Part shown: in pieces, positions 45,911 to 57,305 of the stretch
Position numbering within the stretch: the first letter of the stretch is position 1
Layout: each line of letters starts with the position of its first letter
Position numbers and translations under genes: made by a program
The notes under the pieces: model-generated
The model's database searches: none
The model's input: only the letters and a program-made list of their open reading frames with translations
Told to the model about the DNA's origin: nothing
From: Phytophthora quininea
Lineage: Eukaryota > Oomycota > Peronosporomycetes > Peronosporales > Peronosporaceae
Length of the DNA stretch: 64,000 nt
Assembly (NCBI GenBank): GCA_011947345.1
Contig: JAAVTG010000077.1
Coordinates: 310,001-374,000, forward strand
Direction: 5' to 3'

Positions 45911-48900
45911 TCACTGCAGCAGTGGTTTTACCTGGTTGACGGCTTCGAACTTCCTGCATGACTCGCTGGAAAATATTGCGCGAGTCGGTAGCACTTTGCC
46001 GGCAATGTCCGTCATAAACCGCTCAAAGGTGCCGGCGGTCATTCCGACCCTCGAGTCCTCAGATACTGTAGACGCAGCTGAGTTAGTGCTTGTGCCTTCT
46101 CCAGACACGGCGTAATATTCGAAGAGTGGCCACAGAATGGTTTCGATGTCCATTCCAACGAAGCAGAGTCGTGTAGCTGGAGGCAGCTCGCTTTCCGCCA
46201 ACAGACCGAGGTCACTGAAGAAGGAAAGCAGGACTTCACGGGCAGAAAGCAGGAACTCCGGTTTTCGCTGACTGTCTGTGAGAGACCGTGCGTACAAGTC
46301 CAGAGCACACGACCCAAGGAACAGTGTGAATCCCTGAGGTGTCAGCATCCCATTCTCATGGTACTTGTTGAACAGTGCCTGCACTGCTTCTTGTGATAGG
46401 AAGGTCGGGTGCAGCTTCAGATCCGTTAGCATGCGGACAACTGCAGTCGAAGTGAGGCAGTACTGGTTGCCGTGAGCTGGCGAACGTTGTCCGCCTGAAT
46501 ACTTGACAAGAAGTTGCAGCAATGGCGAATGGAATGCGAGGAAGAGGTCTCGCACCTGGGGAGCAAGATGCCAACTTGTGTATGCTTCCATGGAGAATGA
46601 CACGTTTTTCGTGTCAGTATTGCTTGATGGTTGCGTTGTGGTGGTTGAATTCACCGGTGCGGTAGGAGGGACCCCAACGCGGTTACCGGACTCGGGAGGA
46701 AGCAGCGGGTCACACTGATACTCGAGAAACGTCGTGCTGCCGTGGGTAATGCTACCATTAGAAGAGCGATCACTTGCAGGGTACGCGTGCTTCAGCGAGG
46801 ATTTTTCCATGACGGCTCGCTCGACCACTGCTGTCTCGTGCTCCAGCACAGCGAGCAATTTCTCCTGATTCTGCAAGATGTCATCACTGAGCTGTCCTGC
46901 CCACGAGCTGCCCGAGTCGGATTCCGCGTCACTGTTAACTGATCGACTTCGGATGGTTCCGCTGGAAACCACACTGCTCTGAGCATGCGTTGACCCGAGT
47001 AGTGAAAGAAGGCTCGACCAGAAGCGTTTGAGCTGATCGTTCTTCGTGTTGCTTGACGCAAACACCTCGGTTAGGAACTGGTTTAGGCCCGTGATGAAAT
47101 CGGGGAAGAGCAGACCACGCTCCACAGTGTAAGGTGGGAGATGCCGTGCCAAGCGTTGCGATAGTACTTCTCGCTCGATGACTTTTTCTTCAAGCAGTGT
47201 CGAGTACTCCAGCAGCCGAACGAGTGAAGACATTGTAAGTCTAGGCGAAGCGACTTCGCCCGAGATCCCCCTCTGCAACGACTGCTCTATCTGCTGCTGC
47301 ATGTACCAGGAAGAGCTCGCGCAGATTGCTCACTGCGGCATCCTTGCAGAGTGCAAGCACCGAAAACGGCAAAGAGAGTCCGTCCCATTCGACAAATGAG
47401 GTCAGTTGACTCTTATGCGCGTGCATCTTTTCTTCAAGAGCAACGTGACGTTCCTCCATGTGGCGGTAGCGTTCTTCTTCGCGCAAGAGCTTTTGGACAG
47501 CACATCCACCGTGATCCGTTTGTCCAGCGAAAAGAATTGGAAGCGCTCCAGGTCGCTACGCAGCACACGACTGTAGTCGTCCAGCGACTTGGAGTACTTG
47601 TCACGCTCTGTCGCCTTGAGCTCAGCCATCTCAACCTGCAAACGGAGCTCCTTCGTGACAGCAGACACGTGCGTTTGAATGCGCCACTGAGCTAACACAG
47701 TTCGGAGCCATGCGCGTTCGGTGTCGCGAATCACGGTCGTGACGAATCCGTGCTTGACAAGCTGCAATTCGGATCCGCTCTCCGTCAATTCTCCCGTCAG
47801 GCGCAAGTTTTCGTCGCGAGAGGCTTGAAGCTTCTCCTCTAGCTTTGTTTTAGCACGTGAGAGTGAAAATACACACTCCTTGGCTTCAGCCAAGCTCTTC
47901 TCGAGCTCCTGAACGCGCACCATGTTTTCGTGCGTGCTGTCGCGTGTAGTCACGAATTGCCACCGGCTTAATACCCGTCGGGTAGCTGCTTTGTTGTGAG
48001 CTGACAGAACGAGCTTCAGCTTTGATAACCCTAACTCGAGCGACCGAACCACCTCCGAGCGCTCTTGCTGAGCCTTCTTCCAAAGGCTGAATGTTTTTGC
48101 TACTTGGCGGTGTTCCTTACGATCTGCGAGGTGATCCAACTGCTTTAGACCAAGCAAAATACGACGCGACCTCGCGTCTTCGTTCGCAGCATCCAGGCTT
48201 TTCTGAAGTTTGTTCACAGCACTCACATGGTTATTCGCGACCCCGAAGTGCTTCAATCGATTGAAGGCCGCCGCTTTTCTTTTAAGAACGCGACGCTGAT
48301 CAACACCATAAAGCAAAGTCAATGCTTGGGTACGATCAGTAGTCAACTTGCGAGCCGTTCCAGACCATTGCGAAACAGCAGATTGAAGCGTATCGCGCGT
48401 CTTGGATCGCAAGAGGCGGTGGATAATTAACCCGCGCAGTTGCTGCCGCTCTTCATGCTCTCTTTCGCTGATGGTATTCTCCTTGCGCTCCAATTCCTCC
48501 ATGAGGGATTCATTTTCTGCAGACAAGCGCCCCATCTTTTGAAACTTAGTCGTCTCGGAAGCGATCTTCTCCAGAAGATCCGATTGCAGAGTTTGGTTTT
48601 GCTCCATGAGCTGCTTCGTCTGGAGTTTCAGCTGCTCCTCACTTTTGCTAGTGAGTGTAAGCTGATCGCGCAGTGTCTTGACCAACTCGCCCGAACTCAG
48701 CGCCTGCATTTCATGCTTCTGCGTCTCCTCTCTTAATGACCGGTTCTCGCGCTCAACGCCCTCTAGCTGGAGTTGTTTCTCGTTGAGCTGCGCCAGTTTG
48801 TCGTTGAGTTGGTGGAGTTTGTCATTCAAATTCTGAAGCCGTTCTTGGTCTTCGGTTGATGCATCCCGCGCCTTATCTACTTCGGCTCGCAATTTCTCCT

Positions 48901-50056
48901 TCTCTTGCTGAACGCGTTCATATTCCGACAATGGAACGGTGGGCACCGAGGATACTGAAGGCACAAGGGTTCGTGTCGAGGCTACGGGAGCTGTCGAGGA
49001 AGACTTTGCCGCAGACGTTCGAGTACGCGCGACGAGGATTCGCTGTCCCTGTCACTTTCGCTCACTGGGCTTATGGCAGATGTGGAAACTTGGGCTGAGC
49101 TTTGTCGACGAAAGAGGTGCCGCCGTGATTCCTTTCGTTGAGCAGGTTTTGAAGCAACTTCTGCCTGCAGAGTCTGTAAAGAGTATCCAATCGAGCATCC
49201 GAGGCCGCGCGCTTGTACTGGATGCCTGATGGGGAAACATTATCATTCTTGCTGTTGCCAACGCTTGGCATCGCGACATTTTCTTCAGCACGCTTGATAT
49301 CTTGCCACATTTCCTTCCGCTTCCATTCGTCTAGTAAGCGCGACGAAGTTTTCTTCGAGTTCTCGCTCGAGTCCCAGACTTGTGAATAGGACCGAGGTCG
49401 AGACAATCCACGAGCATTATCCGTTCCAGTCGGCTGTGCAGTCATCACCTTTGTGGCGGTTGTAGCAGGAGACACAAAGACGCTGTTCGCCCGCTTGTAT
49501 GGCGATGTTGATGGCGACAACGGAACCATGGGGGCGGAGTCTCGTCGGCCTTTGGCCAAGCTGGACACTGGGATCGGGTGGACTGCAGCCGGCGATGAAG
49601 GCTCGGAACTCGACGAATCGCTAAACTTTCGCACGAGCTCTTCAAGCGGATTGCTTCCCTTCAGCGCTGAAAGCCCAGCAAGTCGTGGCGACGGCACACT
49701 TGCGACTGTTTCGCCAGCGCCATCCGTGACGACAGAGATGGCGCCGAGTCGACCTCGAGCGCTAAACCCGATCTCCAAGAAGCCGTTTTGGGGTCTTTGC
49801 CAACGAGCTTCAGTGAAGCCCTCTCGTCTTCCGACGGGTCTGCCGATTCGCTGTTGGAGAGGGGGACAACGAGGTAGTCGTCGAGCCAGGCGTCTTCAAA
49901 GTCTCCGTTGCTCGCGTCGGCGTCGTTATCTGCAGATCTCTCGGAGAAAGCGTCATCCTCACTGCCACCTTCCTCGTCATGCGCAGTTTCCCACGCAGGC
50001 CCGTGGTGTTCGTCGTCGCTGAAGGAGCTGGCACGCCGGAAGTCCGCCAAGGACAT
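45911..50056 (-). CDS. Long coiled-coil protein with EF-hand-like C-terminal half
   Basis: Family not recognised. The gene encodes about 1,380 residues with no clear intron. Residues 1-110 are acidic and Ser-rich (AHDEEGGSEDDAFSE); a Ser/Pro-rich linker follows. From about 48960 to 47300 the protein is a coiled coil (EYERVQQEKEKLRAEVDKA, then repeats containing a conserved Trp such as SLWKKAQQE, RVLSRWQFV and TVLAQWRIQ, spaced like the short Trp-helix repeats of centriolar SFI1-type proteins). The last 230 residues are globular and helical (LTDLKLHPTFLSQEAVQALF, GMLTPQGFTLFLGSCAL), reminiscent of EF-hand pairs without a complete calcium loop. A cytoskeletal or basal-body role is inference. 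Frame slips: T4 run 49786-49789, near 49092, near 49010, T4 run 47491-47494 and near 47305. Confidence 0.6.
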
Positions 50057-50332
50057 CACGTCGAAGCACCTCCCAACGAAATCTCCACCAGACCAAGTTG
50101 CAAATAACGATGCCTGCAGACAAAAAGCACACAAGCAGCAGCACCATCGCATTTCAAACGGCCACGACGTACTTGCCTGCAACTTCAACTAAAAATACGG
50201 TCAGTGGCTCGGAATCAGGACCTGTCTTGTTTATTTTGGCAGTTTGGGCAGCATAATTTTACCTGTTTTACCTGCTAACAGTAGGAGGAGTGTCCATCGT
50301 TGGCCCTGCTCCAGCTGACGTCGACGCTGCCT

Positions 50333-50960
50333 CTAGATGAGCTTCTTGCTCTTGAAGAACTTCTTAAGGTACATGACCTGCCACACGCCCATGCCGAGCA
50401 GCACGACGATGGAGAAGAAGCTGAACCAGAGTACGCGCGAGTTGGTGGACTCGTTCGTGTCGCGCATGGCGGCCTCTCTCGCGCATGTAGAGCATCTCGC
50501 GGTGGATCTCGTCCACCGTGTCCTCCATCTTGCGGAGCTCCTTCTCCACGGGCATCAAGTGCTCTCTCTTGGCCACCTCCGAGTAGTCCTTGGCCTCCAC
50601 GCCGTGCTTGAAGTCCATGAGCACGCGCACGGGCTTGTCGTTGTGGTTGTTGAAGCACACTTGGAAGTTGCCGCCCACGTCTGCCGTGAACGAGAACTTA
50701 TGCACGTCGTCCGAGGATGTGTCGATGTTGTTGTCCTGCTTGAGGAACTTGCGCAGCGGGTCGGTGACCGCCAGCGCCACGTTCGACTGGCCGCGGTTGC
50801 CGCCGATGACGTTGTACTGGATGACCACGAGCGAGCCCTGCGCCACCTCGTCGCTCAGACACTTCTCGGCCCTGCGCTTGACATCGAACTGCACGGCTGA
50901 GGCGCACAGCGCGGCCAGCGCCACGAGCAGCAGCGTCAGCAGAGTCCGCGTGGATGCCAT
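50333..50960 (-). CDS. p24/TMED cargo receptor (GOLD domain)
   Basis: A p24-family protein that cycles between ER and Golgi in COPI and COPII vesicles. About 208 residues, family size. It has a signal peptide ([16 protein letters not shown]), a GOLD domain with the two usual cysteines (EKCLSDEV and FQVCFNNH), a coiled-coil segment ([19 protein letters not shown]), a transmembrane helix ([20 protein letters not shown]) and a short cytosolic tail with the diphenylalanine and dilysine signals ([10 protein letters not shown]) for COPII and COPI binding. One frame slip near 50482, in a GAGAG stretch, separates the coiled coil from the membrane helix; one base restores it. Its start is 117 bp from the divergent DAD1 start. 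Confidence 0.88.
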
Positions 50961-51077
50961 CTCGGTTGTGTCCCCCTGTGTTTGATTGTGGGATTGAGGC
51001 TATGTTGGTTACTTCACGAATTTTAGCGTTACTTGGTGATTTTTTAGGTGTCCCGTCAAAAGTGTCTTGAATTTGAA

Positions 51078-51507
51078 ATGACGGATGTACCAGGACGAGA
51101 CTCGCGCGGAGGCCCCGACAGAGTGCGTCTGTGTGGAGATAGATGTAGTGAGTGGGTGTTGAGGATGCCCTGTGTTGTAGGAGTGGTTGCGCAAGGAGAA
51201 ACAGCGTCTGGAGGACGAAATCAGAGAAGTACGCGGGATTTTTCCCGTAACTATTGCGATTTTGCGGTGGGTTAATGTTATATTTCGTCTGTAGGAGATG
51301 CAGGAGGCCGTGTCGAACGTACACATTCTCAACCAGAACATCGAGCACCTCAACGACGTGGTACGTCAAGCTTTTGTTCTTCTTTCACCCAATAATCAGC
51401 TCTTTTAATCGGTATCATTCTGGCAGGGTCAAGAGGTGGTGAGCATTTCGTCGGTGTGGGTGGAATTCCTGGCCCAGCTTACGGCGCCCAACGACAAGGC
51501 CCGTTAA
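51078..51507 (+). CDS. DAD1: DAD1 subunit of the DASH/Dam1 kinetochore complex, four tiny exons
   Basis: The DASH/Dam1 complex couples kinetochores to microtubule ends; DAD1 is one of its smallest subunits. Exons 51078-51122, 51181-51228, 51295-51360 and 51427-51507 join in phase 0 at every intron and give 79 residues. The match to DAD1 lies in exons 2-4: EKQRLEDEI, then VHILNQNIEHLNDVGQEV, then VWVEFLAQL, the same helix pattern as the fungal ERxRLxxEI...NMNxLNRNLExVIxVGxEF...LWxxF. All three introns are GT-AG (GTGCGT, GTACGC, GTACGT donors). Exon 1 is the least certain, as the N-terminus is not conserved. No frame slip is needed, unlike its larger neighbours. Convergent with DNAJC17, with overlapping 3' ends likely. 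Confidence 0.72.
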
Positions 51508-51513
51508 GGCGTA

Positions 51514-51519
51514 TTTATT
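51514..51519 (-). terminator. Poly(A) signal for DNAJC17
   Basis: TTTATT on the plus strand is AATAAA on the minus strand, 47 bp after the DNAJC17 stop. It lies only 7 bp beyond the DAD1 stop, so the transcripts of the two convergent genes should overlap. Confidence 0.5.
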
Positions 51520-51565
51520 CGCTGCAGTCCAAGCTGTCCATAACCAGAAGCGCCAATCGAATCAA

Positions 51566-52619
51566 TCATCTGTGTGACGGAACTGCCGCCTGCTGCTCCT
51601 CCTGCCATTTTGCCTTCTCTCGCAGTGCTGCGAGCACCTTCTTCTCGAATGCCAAGTGCTCTTCTACTGATACAGGACCACTTGGGAGTGTCGGAGCATT
51701 GCGACTGGAAGCTGTGGAGCTGGTCTTTCCCCGTGGAGACGCAAACCCATCCGTCTCCACGATGTGCCCCTGAATCGACACTTCTCTCCAGCAACTCTTG
51801 TGTGCCTCGATTCGCACAGCCTTCGCAGCTGCAGAAGCCTCACTAAACACGACTTTTGCCGACGAGGTCTTCATCTTGATCGCTTCGATCTCTCCATACG
51901 CCCGCAGCGCTCGACTGAGAGTATCGTCCGAGTGCGAGTGTTGTTTTTATCCCACTTGAACGTGACTGTCCGCTGCGACTTTGGAGCCTTAGCCAAGTCT
52001 TGTGTCTTCCTCGCCTCCGCACGTCGCTTGGCTTCTTTTGCTAGGCGATCCTGCAGCTCTTGTTGCCGCGCCAGAGTCTTCTCACGAAATTTGGACAGCT
52101 CAGCTTTACTTTGCTTCGAGCTGGTTTTCCGCCCTCGCTCAAAGTTTTGCTCCTTCCTCAGCAGCTCTAGCAGTAATCACAATAAAAGGAGACCGTTAAT
52201 ATAAACTCTAGCAAAAATACACAGCTGAAGAAGAGCAGCAGCATACCGTCTCTCATCTGCCGCCGCTTGTCATCTAGCTCCGCTTCACGTTCTCGCTGCT
52301 TCTTCTTAGCAAGCAGCTCCCTCGACAGCTTTTTGTCATATGCTTCCTTCTTCTTGGGATCCAACAGAATATCTCGAGCATGGGTGAGCTCCAAAAACTT
52401 CTTGACTGCGCGAAAAAAACAAATACGCATCGTATCGATTAATTATAGGGTTATTTCGCCCCGATGCAGGTGTTGGGCGAGCTCACCGTCTCCGCCACGG
52501 TCAGGGTGATGCAGAATGGACTTCTTCTTATAGGCGCGGGCCACTTGGCGCTCATCAGCCGCGGGCTCGAGCCCCAGGATCTCGTACAGGTCCTCGCGGA
52601 ACTCGTCGTCGCCTGCCAT
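51566..52619 (-). CDS. DNAJC17: DNAJC17-type J-domain plus RRM protein
   Basis: DNAJC17 is a nuclear, spliceosome-associated J protein. Exons on the minus strand: 52619-52487, 52405-52247 and 52166-51566; about 297 residues, close to human (304). The J domain opens MAGDDEFREDLYEILGLEP and keeps the HPD tripeptide (LHHPDRGGDG) needed to stimulate Hsp70; exon 2 completes helix IV (AYDKKLSRELLAKKKQRERE). A charged coiled coil follows, then an RRM-like module (RTVTFKWDKNNT, AYGEIEAIKMK, SSAKVVFSEASAAAKAV). J domain followed by RRM is specific to this family. A frame slip near 51920 separates the first strand of the RRM from the rest. The stop is at 51566. Confidence 0.85.
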
Positions 52620-52705
52620 GGCTGCAATTGCAAAAGAAGAATGAAACGATGTGATTGGCCCATTGCTAGTTTTATTGGCTTTGATTGGGCAAAATCTAGT
52701 TGACA

Positions 52706-54703
52706 CTAGTTCATGCTATCGAAGAGCAATCCGGCCGCCATCTCGACGTTGCCGTTCGTCGTCTGCAGCGCTTGGGTAGCCTGAATAACACATACAACAT
52801 AGTTCTCTGTCAGGAGCCCGAAATCGATAATTTCGACGCAATTTGGTCAAACCTGCTGCTCGGAGAAGCCCAGCGCCACCAGCTCTGCGATTTTCGCCTG
52901 ATTGCCTGTTGCAGCAGGGGCAGGTGACGCCGACACTGCCGCAGGCTGAGCACCAGCAGCACTAGGGGACGGGACAGGGATTCCGTTGATCGTGGCCGGA
53001 GGAGGTGCAGAATCGTTCCGGTTCTCGGACGAAGGAATTTCCTGAGCAACATTTTGTGAGAATTTGTCGTCATCGATGCACGACACCGCAGTTAACGTAC
53101 ATGCTCCGGCAAGAAAGGAACTTCGTGGAAGCGATCGCCCTCGTGAAGACGCAGAACGTTCTTTCCCAGGTCGATGCAGCACTGGCAATTTAGAAGTTTC
53201 AATGAGTTTATGGACAGATTCATCAAGTCAGGAAAGATACAAGACATACCTGATGGCGCTTGAGCATATCCAGACCAAACAGGAAGTCTACACCCTGGAA
53301 ATGAAGAACGGTCAGCGTTCAAATTGACGTGTCACCTCGAAATGTTAATCAAGACGCACCTGTTGGTCCAAAATCGTAAAGCTGCAGTTGTAGAACTCAT
53401 CTCCAATCTTCAGAGGTGCCATGTGAACACGCCCGATGATCGCGGCCGTGCCCACGCCCACTGCCTGTATGAAGACGCCAATGATTCGTTAGAAAAGTTG
53501 GGTCAGCAGATCGTCGTAGTTAGGAATGTGCGTACCTGACCAGCGAACCGCTTGTCCACAAGCCGCATGATTCCGCACCGCTCCGCACAACTCTAAGCAT
53601 TTGAAAAGCATGCAGAACAAGTCAGTACCACATCGTCGTGTGCAGTCAACACCAACTCGTACCGATGACATGATGGTCGATTGCGCGCCGGAGTCCACGA
53701 ATGCTTTGACCTGCGTTCCGTTCACTTCGCATGGCATATATAGCATGGTGACGCGTGCAAACGCCTCGGGCATCTCTTCGATAGCGATCTCCATATTTTT
53801 CTGGACATTCGACAAGCGAATTCTCTCCGCGATCTTGGCCTGGGCGTCTGCATCAAAGGGTTCCTTTCCAGAGCGTTAATCTCCTCTTGCTCCTCAAACC
53901 GTCTCGAAGCCGCTTCCATGTGCATCTGCATCAACGCCATCCGCACGTCCTACAGAAGCAAAATCACACCATTGACTTAACTACAAGGCCACAATTTGCA
54001 AGCAGTGAAACAAATTCTCGACGTACCGACACACTCTTGGACTTGAGCGCCGTTGCCAACTTGGCGTTGCCTTGTTCCAGCTGTAGTACAGCACAACATT
54101 ACGTCAAGTCTCGTCAAGGTTCAAAACAAAAACTTTCTTCCCACACCTCTGTCAGCAGCTGAGGGTTCTTGTCCATAATGTCCAGCAGCACTTCAGGCGA
54201 AGCATTCCCTATACGTATCTCCGCTTAGCACATTATTTCCTTGCGAGTACCACACGGCTATCTTACTGGGATCTCATGCAGCTTCATGCCAGGACGCGCA
54301 GTAAACCCCGCTCCTGCTGCAATCGGAGCGGCCGCCGGTCTAGCGCCTGGGTTGTTCATAATCACCAGCAGATCATCGTCCTTCACCCCCGCTTGCTCAA
54401 ACTAAACGTTGACACGGGATTTCGTCCGTCATCATCAATTGGCCAGGCAGCTTGATTGGCGTCAATTTTCCCTACTGTTTGATCGAGACGGATGGGGTTC
54501 CCGTCCAGCAGCAGCACTTGGGAGGCCGCTGGGATACCAAACTGCCAGCAACAAATTCGTTAGCATTGATACATTGATCTTAATTGCTGGGGTGGTCGCT
54601 ACCTGCTGCTGCAGCTGCTGCGCTACAGAGCCGACTTGTTGCGAGGGCCCGGCACTGATCTGCACCACTTGCCCCCGTCCGCCGAGGTTACCGTCACCTG
54701 CAT
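52706..54703 (-). CDS. DDI1: DDI1-type ubiquitin shuttle with retroviral-like aspartyl protease fold
   Basis: DDI1 proteins shuttle ubiquitinated cargo to the proteasome and carry a retropepsin-like protease that acts on polyubiquitinated substrates. The gene is split into about ten small exons with GT-AG introns. In order: a degenerate ubiquitin-like domain ([25 protein letters not shown]), a linker, [16 protein letters not shown] (in the shifted frame), the protease core [20 protein letters not shown] with the catalytic DSG, then [38 protein letters not shown] and CIDLGKNVL, and a C-terminal UBA ending [19 protein letters not shown]. All family blocks are present, so full activity is expected. 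Frame slips: the C5 run at 54672-54676 and near 53864. It lies 86 bp upstream of DNAJC17 on the same strand. Confidence 0.88.
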
Positions 54704-54906
54704 CGCTTCCGCTAGTATATCTGAAAGTGTTGGGGTCTCGTAAAAGTACGACGAGATGGCTACATTCGATTCTTCGAGATGCTGTGGATCATCATTGCAA
54801 GGAACAGCTTTCTCTGAACGACGTTTGTTATTTACTTATTGCCAGTGATGAAGATCTGAAGGCCTAGTGCGCTCTCATACTGTATGCACGCTTGTTGCTG
54901 CAATGT

Positions 54907-57305
54907 TTAGGCGCCGCATACCTCGCACTCGTCCTCGTCATCGCCCACACGAGTCGCGGGGTCGGCTGCTGAGGCGGGAGTGGCGATAGGTGCCGCCGCA
55001 GCAGCAGCCTTGGCTTCCTTGGCACGCTGCAGGTCGAGACCCTGCTTGTCCACAGTGAACTGGATGGCGTCCGCTTTCGGACGCACACGCATGTAGTACA
55101 TGCCCGTCTTGAGCCCCTTCTTCCAAGCGTAAAAGTGCATCGACGTCAGTTTGCTCACAGTCGGGTCGGCAATGTACAAGTTGAGCGACTGGCTCTGGCA
55201 AATGAAAGCGCCGCGGTCGGCCGACATGTCGAGCACAGATCGCTGCTTGATCTCCCACACCGTCTTGTACTTCTCCTTGATGTGGTCCGGGATGGCGCTC
55301 ACCTTTTGCACAGAGCCGCCGTCGTTCATGATCTGGTTGCGCACATCGGCCGTCCAGATTCCGAGGTCGATCAGCTCGTTCATCAGGTATTTGTTGACGA
55401 TCGTAAACTCGCCAGCAAGCACGCGGCGGTTGTACATGTTGGACGTGTACGGCTCGATGGACTCGTTGTTGCCTAGAATCTGTGCGGTCGAGGCCGTGGG
55501 CATGGGTGCAACCAGCAGTGAGTTGCGGAGACCGTGCTTGACGACGTCCTGCTTGAGAACAGCCCAGTCCCAAAGCCCCGAAGACGGGGTGACACCCCAC
55601 ATGTCGAACTGGAGGACGCCCTTGCTAGCAGGGGACCCCTGGAACGTCTCGTACGGGCCGAGCTCCTTGGCCAACTCCATCGAAGTCTCAATGGCGGCGT
55701 AGTAGATCGTCTCGAAGATGTTCTTGTTCAGTTCCCGAGCCTCTTCGCTCTCGAACGCGTAGTTCATCAGGATGAAGGCGTCAGCGAGGCCCTGTACACC
55801 AATGCCAACCGGACGGTGACGCATGTTGGACTTTCGCGCTTCCACCACAGGGTAGTAGTTGACGTCGATGACCTTGTTCAAGTTGCGAGTGATCACCTTG
55901 ACCACCTCGTACAGCTTCTTGTAGTCGAACACTCCGTTCTCGGCGAACTTGGGCAGAGCCACAGACGCCAGGTTGCACACAGCCACCTCATCGGGCGACG
56001 TGTACTCCATCACTTCGCAGCACAAGTTGCTCGAGCGGATCGTCCCCAGGTTCTGCTGGTTGGACTTGCGATTAGCGGCGTCCTTGTACAGCATGAAGGG
56101 CACACCCGTCTCAATCTGGGCATCCAGGATAGCGAACCACAGCTGCTGCGCGTTGATGGTCTTGCGGGCACGACCTTCACGCTCGTACTTTTCGTAGAGC
56201 GCGTCGAACTCCTCTCCCCAGCACTCGTAGAGTCCCGGTGCTTCGTTAGGACAGAACAAACTCCACTTGCCATTGGCCTCCACTCTCTTCATAAAGAGGT
56301 CGGGCACCCACAGCGCGTAGAACAAGTCGCGCGCACGGTGGAGCTCATTACCGTGGTTCTTCCTCAAATCCAGGAACTCAAACACGTCCGAGTGCCAGGG
56401 CTCCAAGTACACTGCGAACGATCCCTTGCGCTTACCTCCTCCCTGGTCCACGTATCTGGCCGTGTCATTGAACACTCGTAGCATGGGAATGATGCCGTTC
56501 GAAGAGCCGTTGGTGCCGCGAATGTAGCTGTTGGTAGCTCGGATGTTGTGCATGCTGATGCCGATGCCTCCGGCCCACTTGGAGATACAGGCACACTGCT
56601 TCAACGTGTCATAGATACCTTCGATCGAGTCGTCCTGCATGGCCAGCAAGAAGCACGACGACAGCTGCGGACGCGGCGTGCCGGCGTTGAACAGCGTTGG
56701 CGTGGCGTGCGTGAAGAACTTCTGGCTCATGAGCTCGTAGGTTTCGAGAGCAGCCTTGATGTCGGTCTTGTGGATGCCCAGCGCCACGCGCATGATCATC
56801 TGCTGCGGCCGCTCCACCACCTTGCCGTTGACGCGGAAGAGGTAGCCTCTCTCGAGCGTCTTGAAGCCAAAGTAGTCGTACTCAAAGTCTCGGTCGTGGA
56901 TAATGGCCGAATTGAGCTCGTCCTTGTGTTGCATGACGATCTCGTAGACGTCGTCGGCGATGAGCGGCGCCGCGGCGCCCGTCTTGTCGTGGATGTTCTT
57001 GTGGAAGACCTCGATGTTGTCGCTGAAGACCTTGTTCGTGTTCTTGTGCAGGTTGGACACGGCGATGCGCGCCGCCAGCTTGGAGAAGTCCGGGTGCTGC
57101 GTGCTCTGGTAGGCGGCGGTCTCGGCCGCCAGCTCGTCCAGCTCGGACGTCGTCACGCCGGGGTACACGCCGGCAACAACCTTTGGCTGATCTTGATGGG
57201 GTCCACGTAGTCCGGGTTCAGCCCGTAGCACAGCTTGTTGATGCGCGCCGTGATCTTGTCGAACTTGACGTCTTCTTGACGCCCATCGCGCTTCACGACG
57301 TACAT
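54907..57305 (-). CDS. RNR1: Ribonucleoside-diphosphate reductase large subunit (class Ia)
   Basis: This cytosolic enzyme makes deoxyribonucleotides for replication. About 799 residues, no intron, as in animals (792). The N-terminal ATP cone starts [18 protein letters not shown]. The active site is intact: the first redox cysteine in PQLSSCFLL, the Asn-Cys-Glu group in [10 protein letters not shown], the loop-2/substrate region, and the radical-transfer pair of tyrosines in [22 protein letters not shown] is the conserved block before the radical path. The C-terminal tail ends CEVCGA, giving the CxxC pair that re-reduces the active site. A single-base loss near 57182-57184 (ISQ / KVVAGVYPG) shifts the frame after 41 residues. 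Such a break would be lethal in a sole copy, so I take it as error. A palindromic E2F-like site lies 143 bp upstream. Confidence 0.95.

Noticed and set aside
49453..50022. Plus-strand frames opposite the coiled-coil gene N-terminus
   Set aside because: They mirror Ser/Glu/Asp-rich coding on the minus strand and have no independent start context or motif.
53700..53800. The retroviral-like protease motif (DSGAQSTIM) as a retrotransposon fragment
   Set aside because: It is flanked by the ubiquitin-like and UBA domains and family blocks of DDI1 in a multi-exon gene, so it is a cellular gene.
55534..56481. A 315-codon open frame on the plus strand opposite RNR1
   Set aside because: It is the GC-rich antisense shadow of a conserved reductase gene; its protein is Val/His/Leu-rich with no motif, and the minus strand carries every family signature.
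54907..57305. RNR1 as a pseudogene because of the frame shift at 57182-57184
   Set aside because: All catalytic residues survive over 750 further codons and a single missing base explains the shift, the same kind of defect as in other essential genes here.
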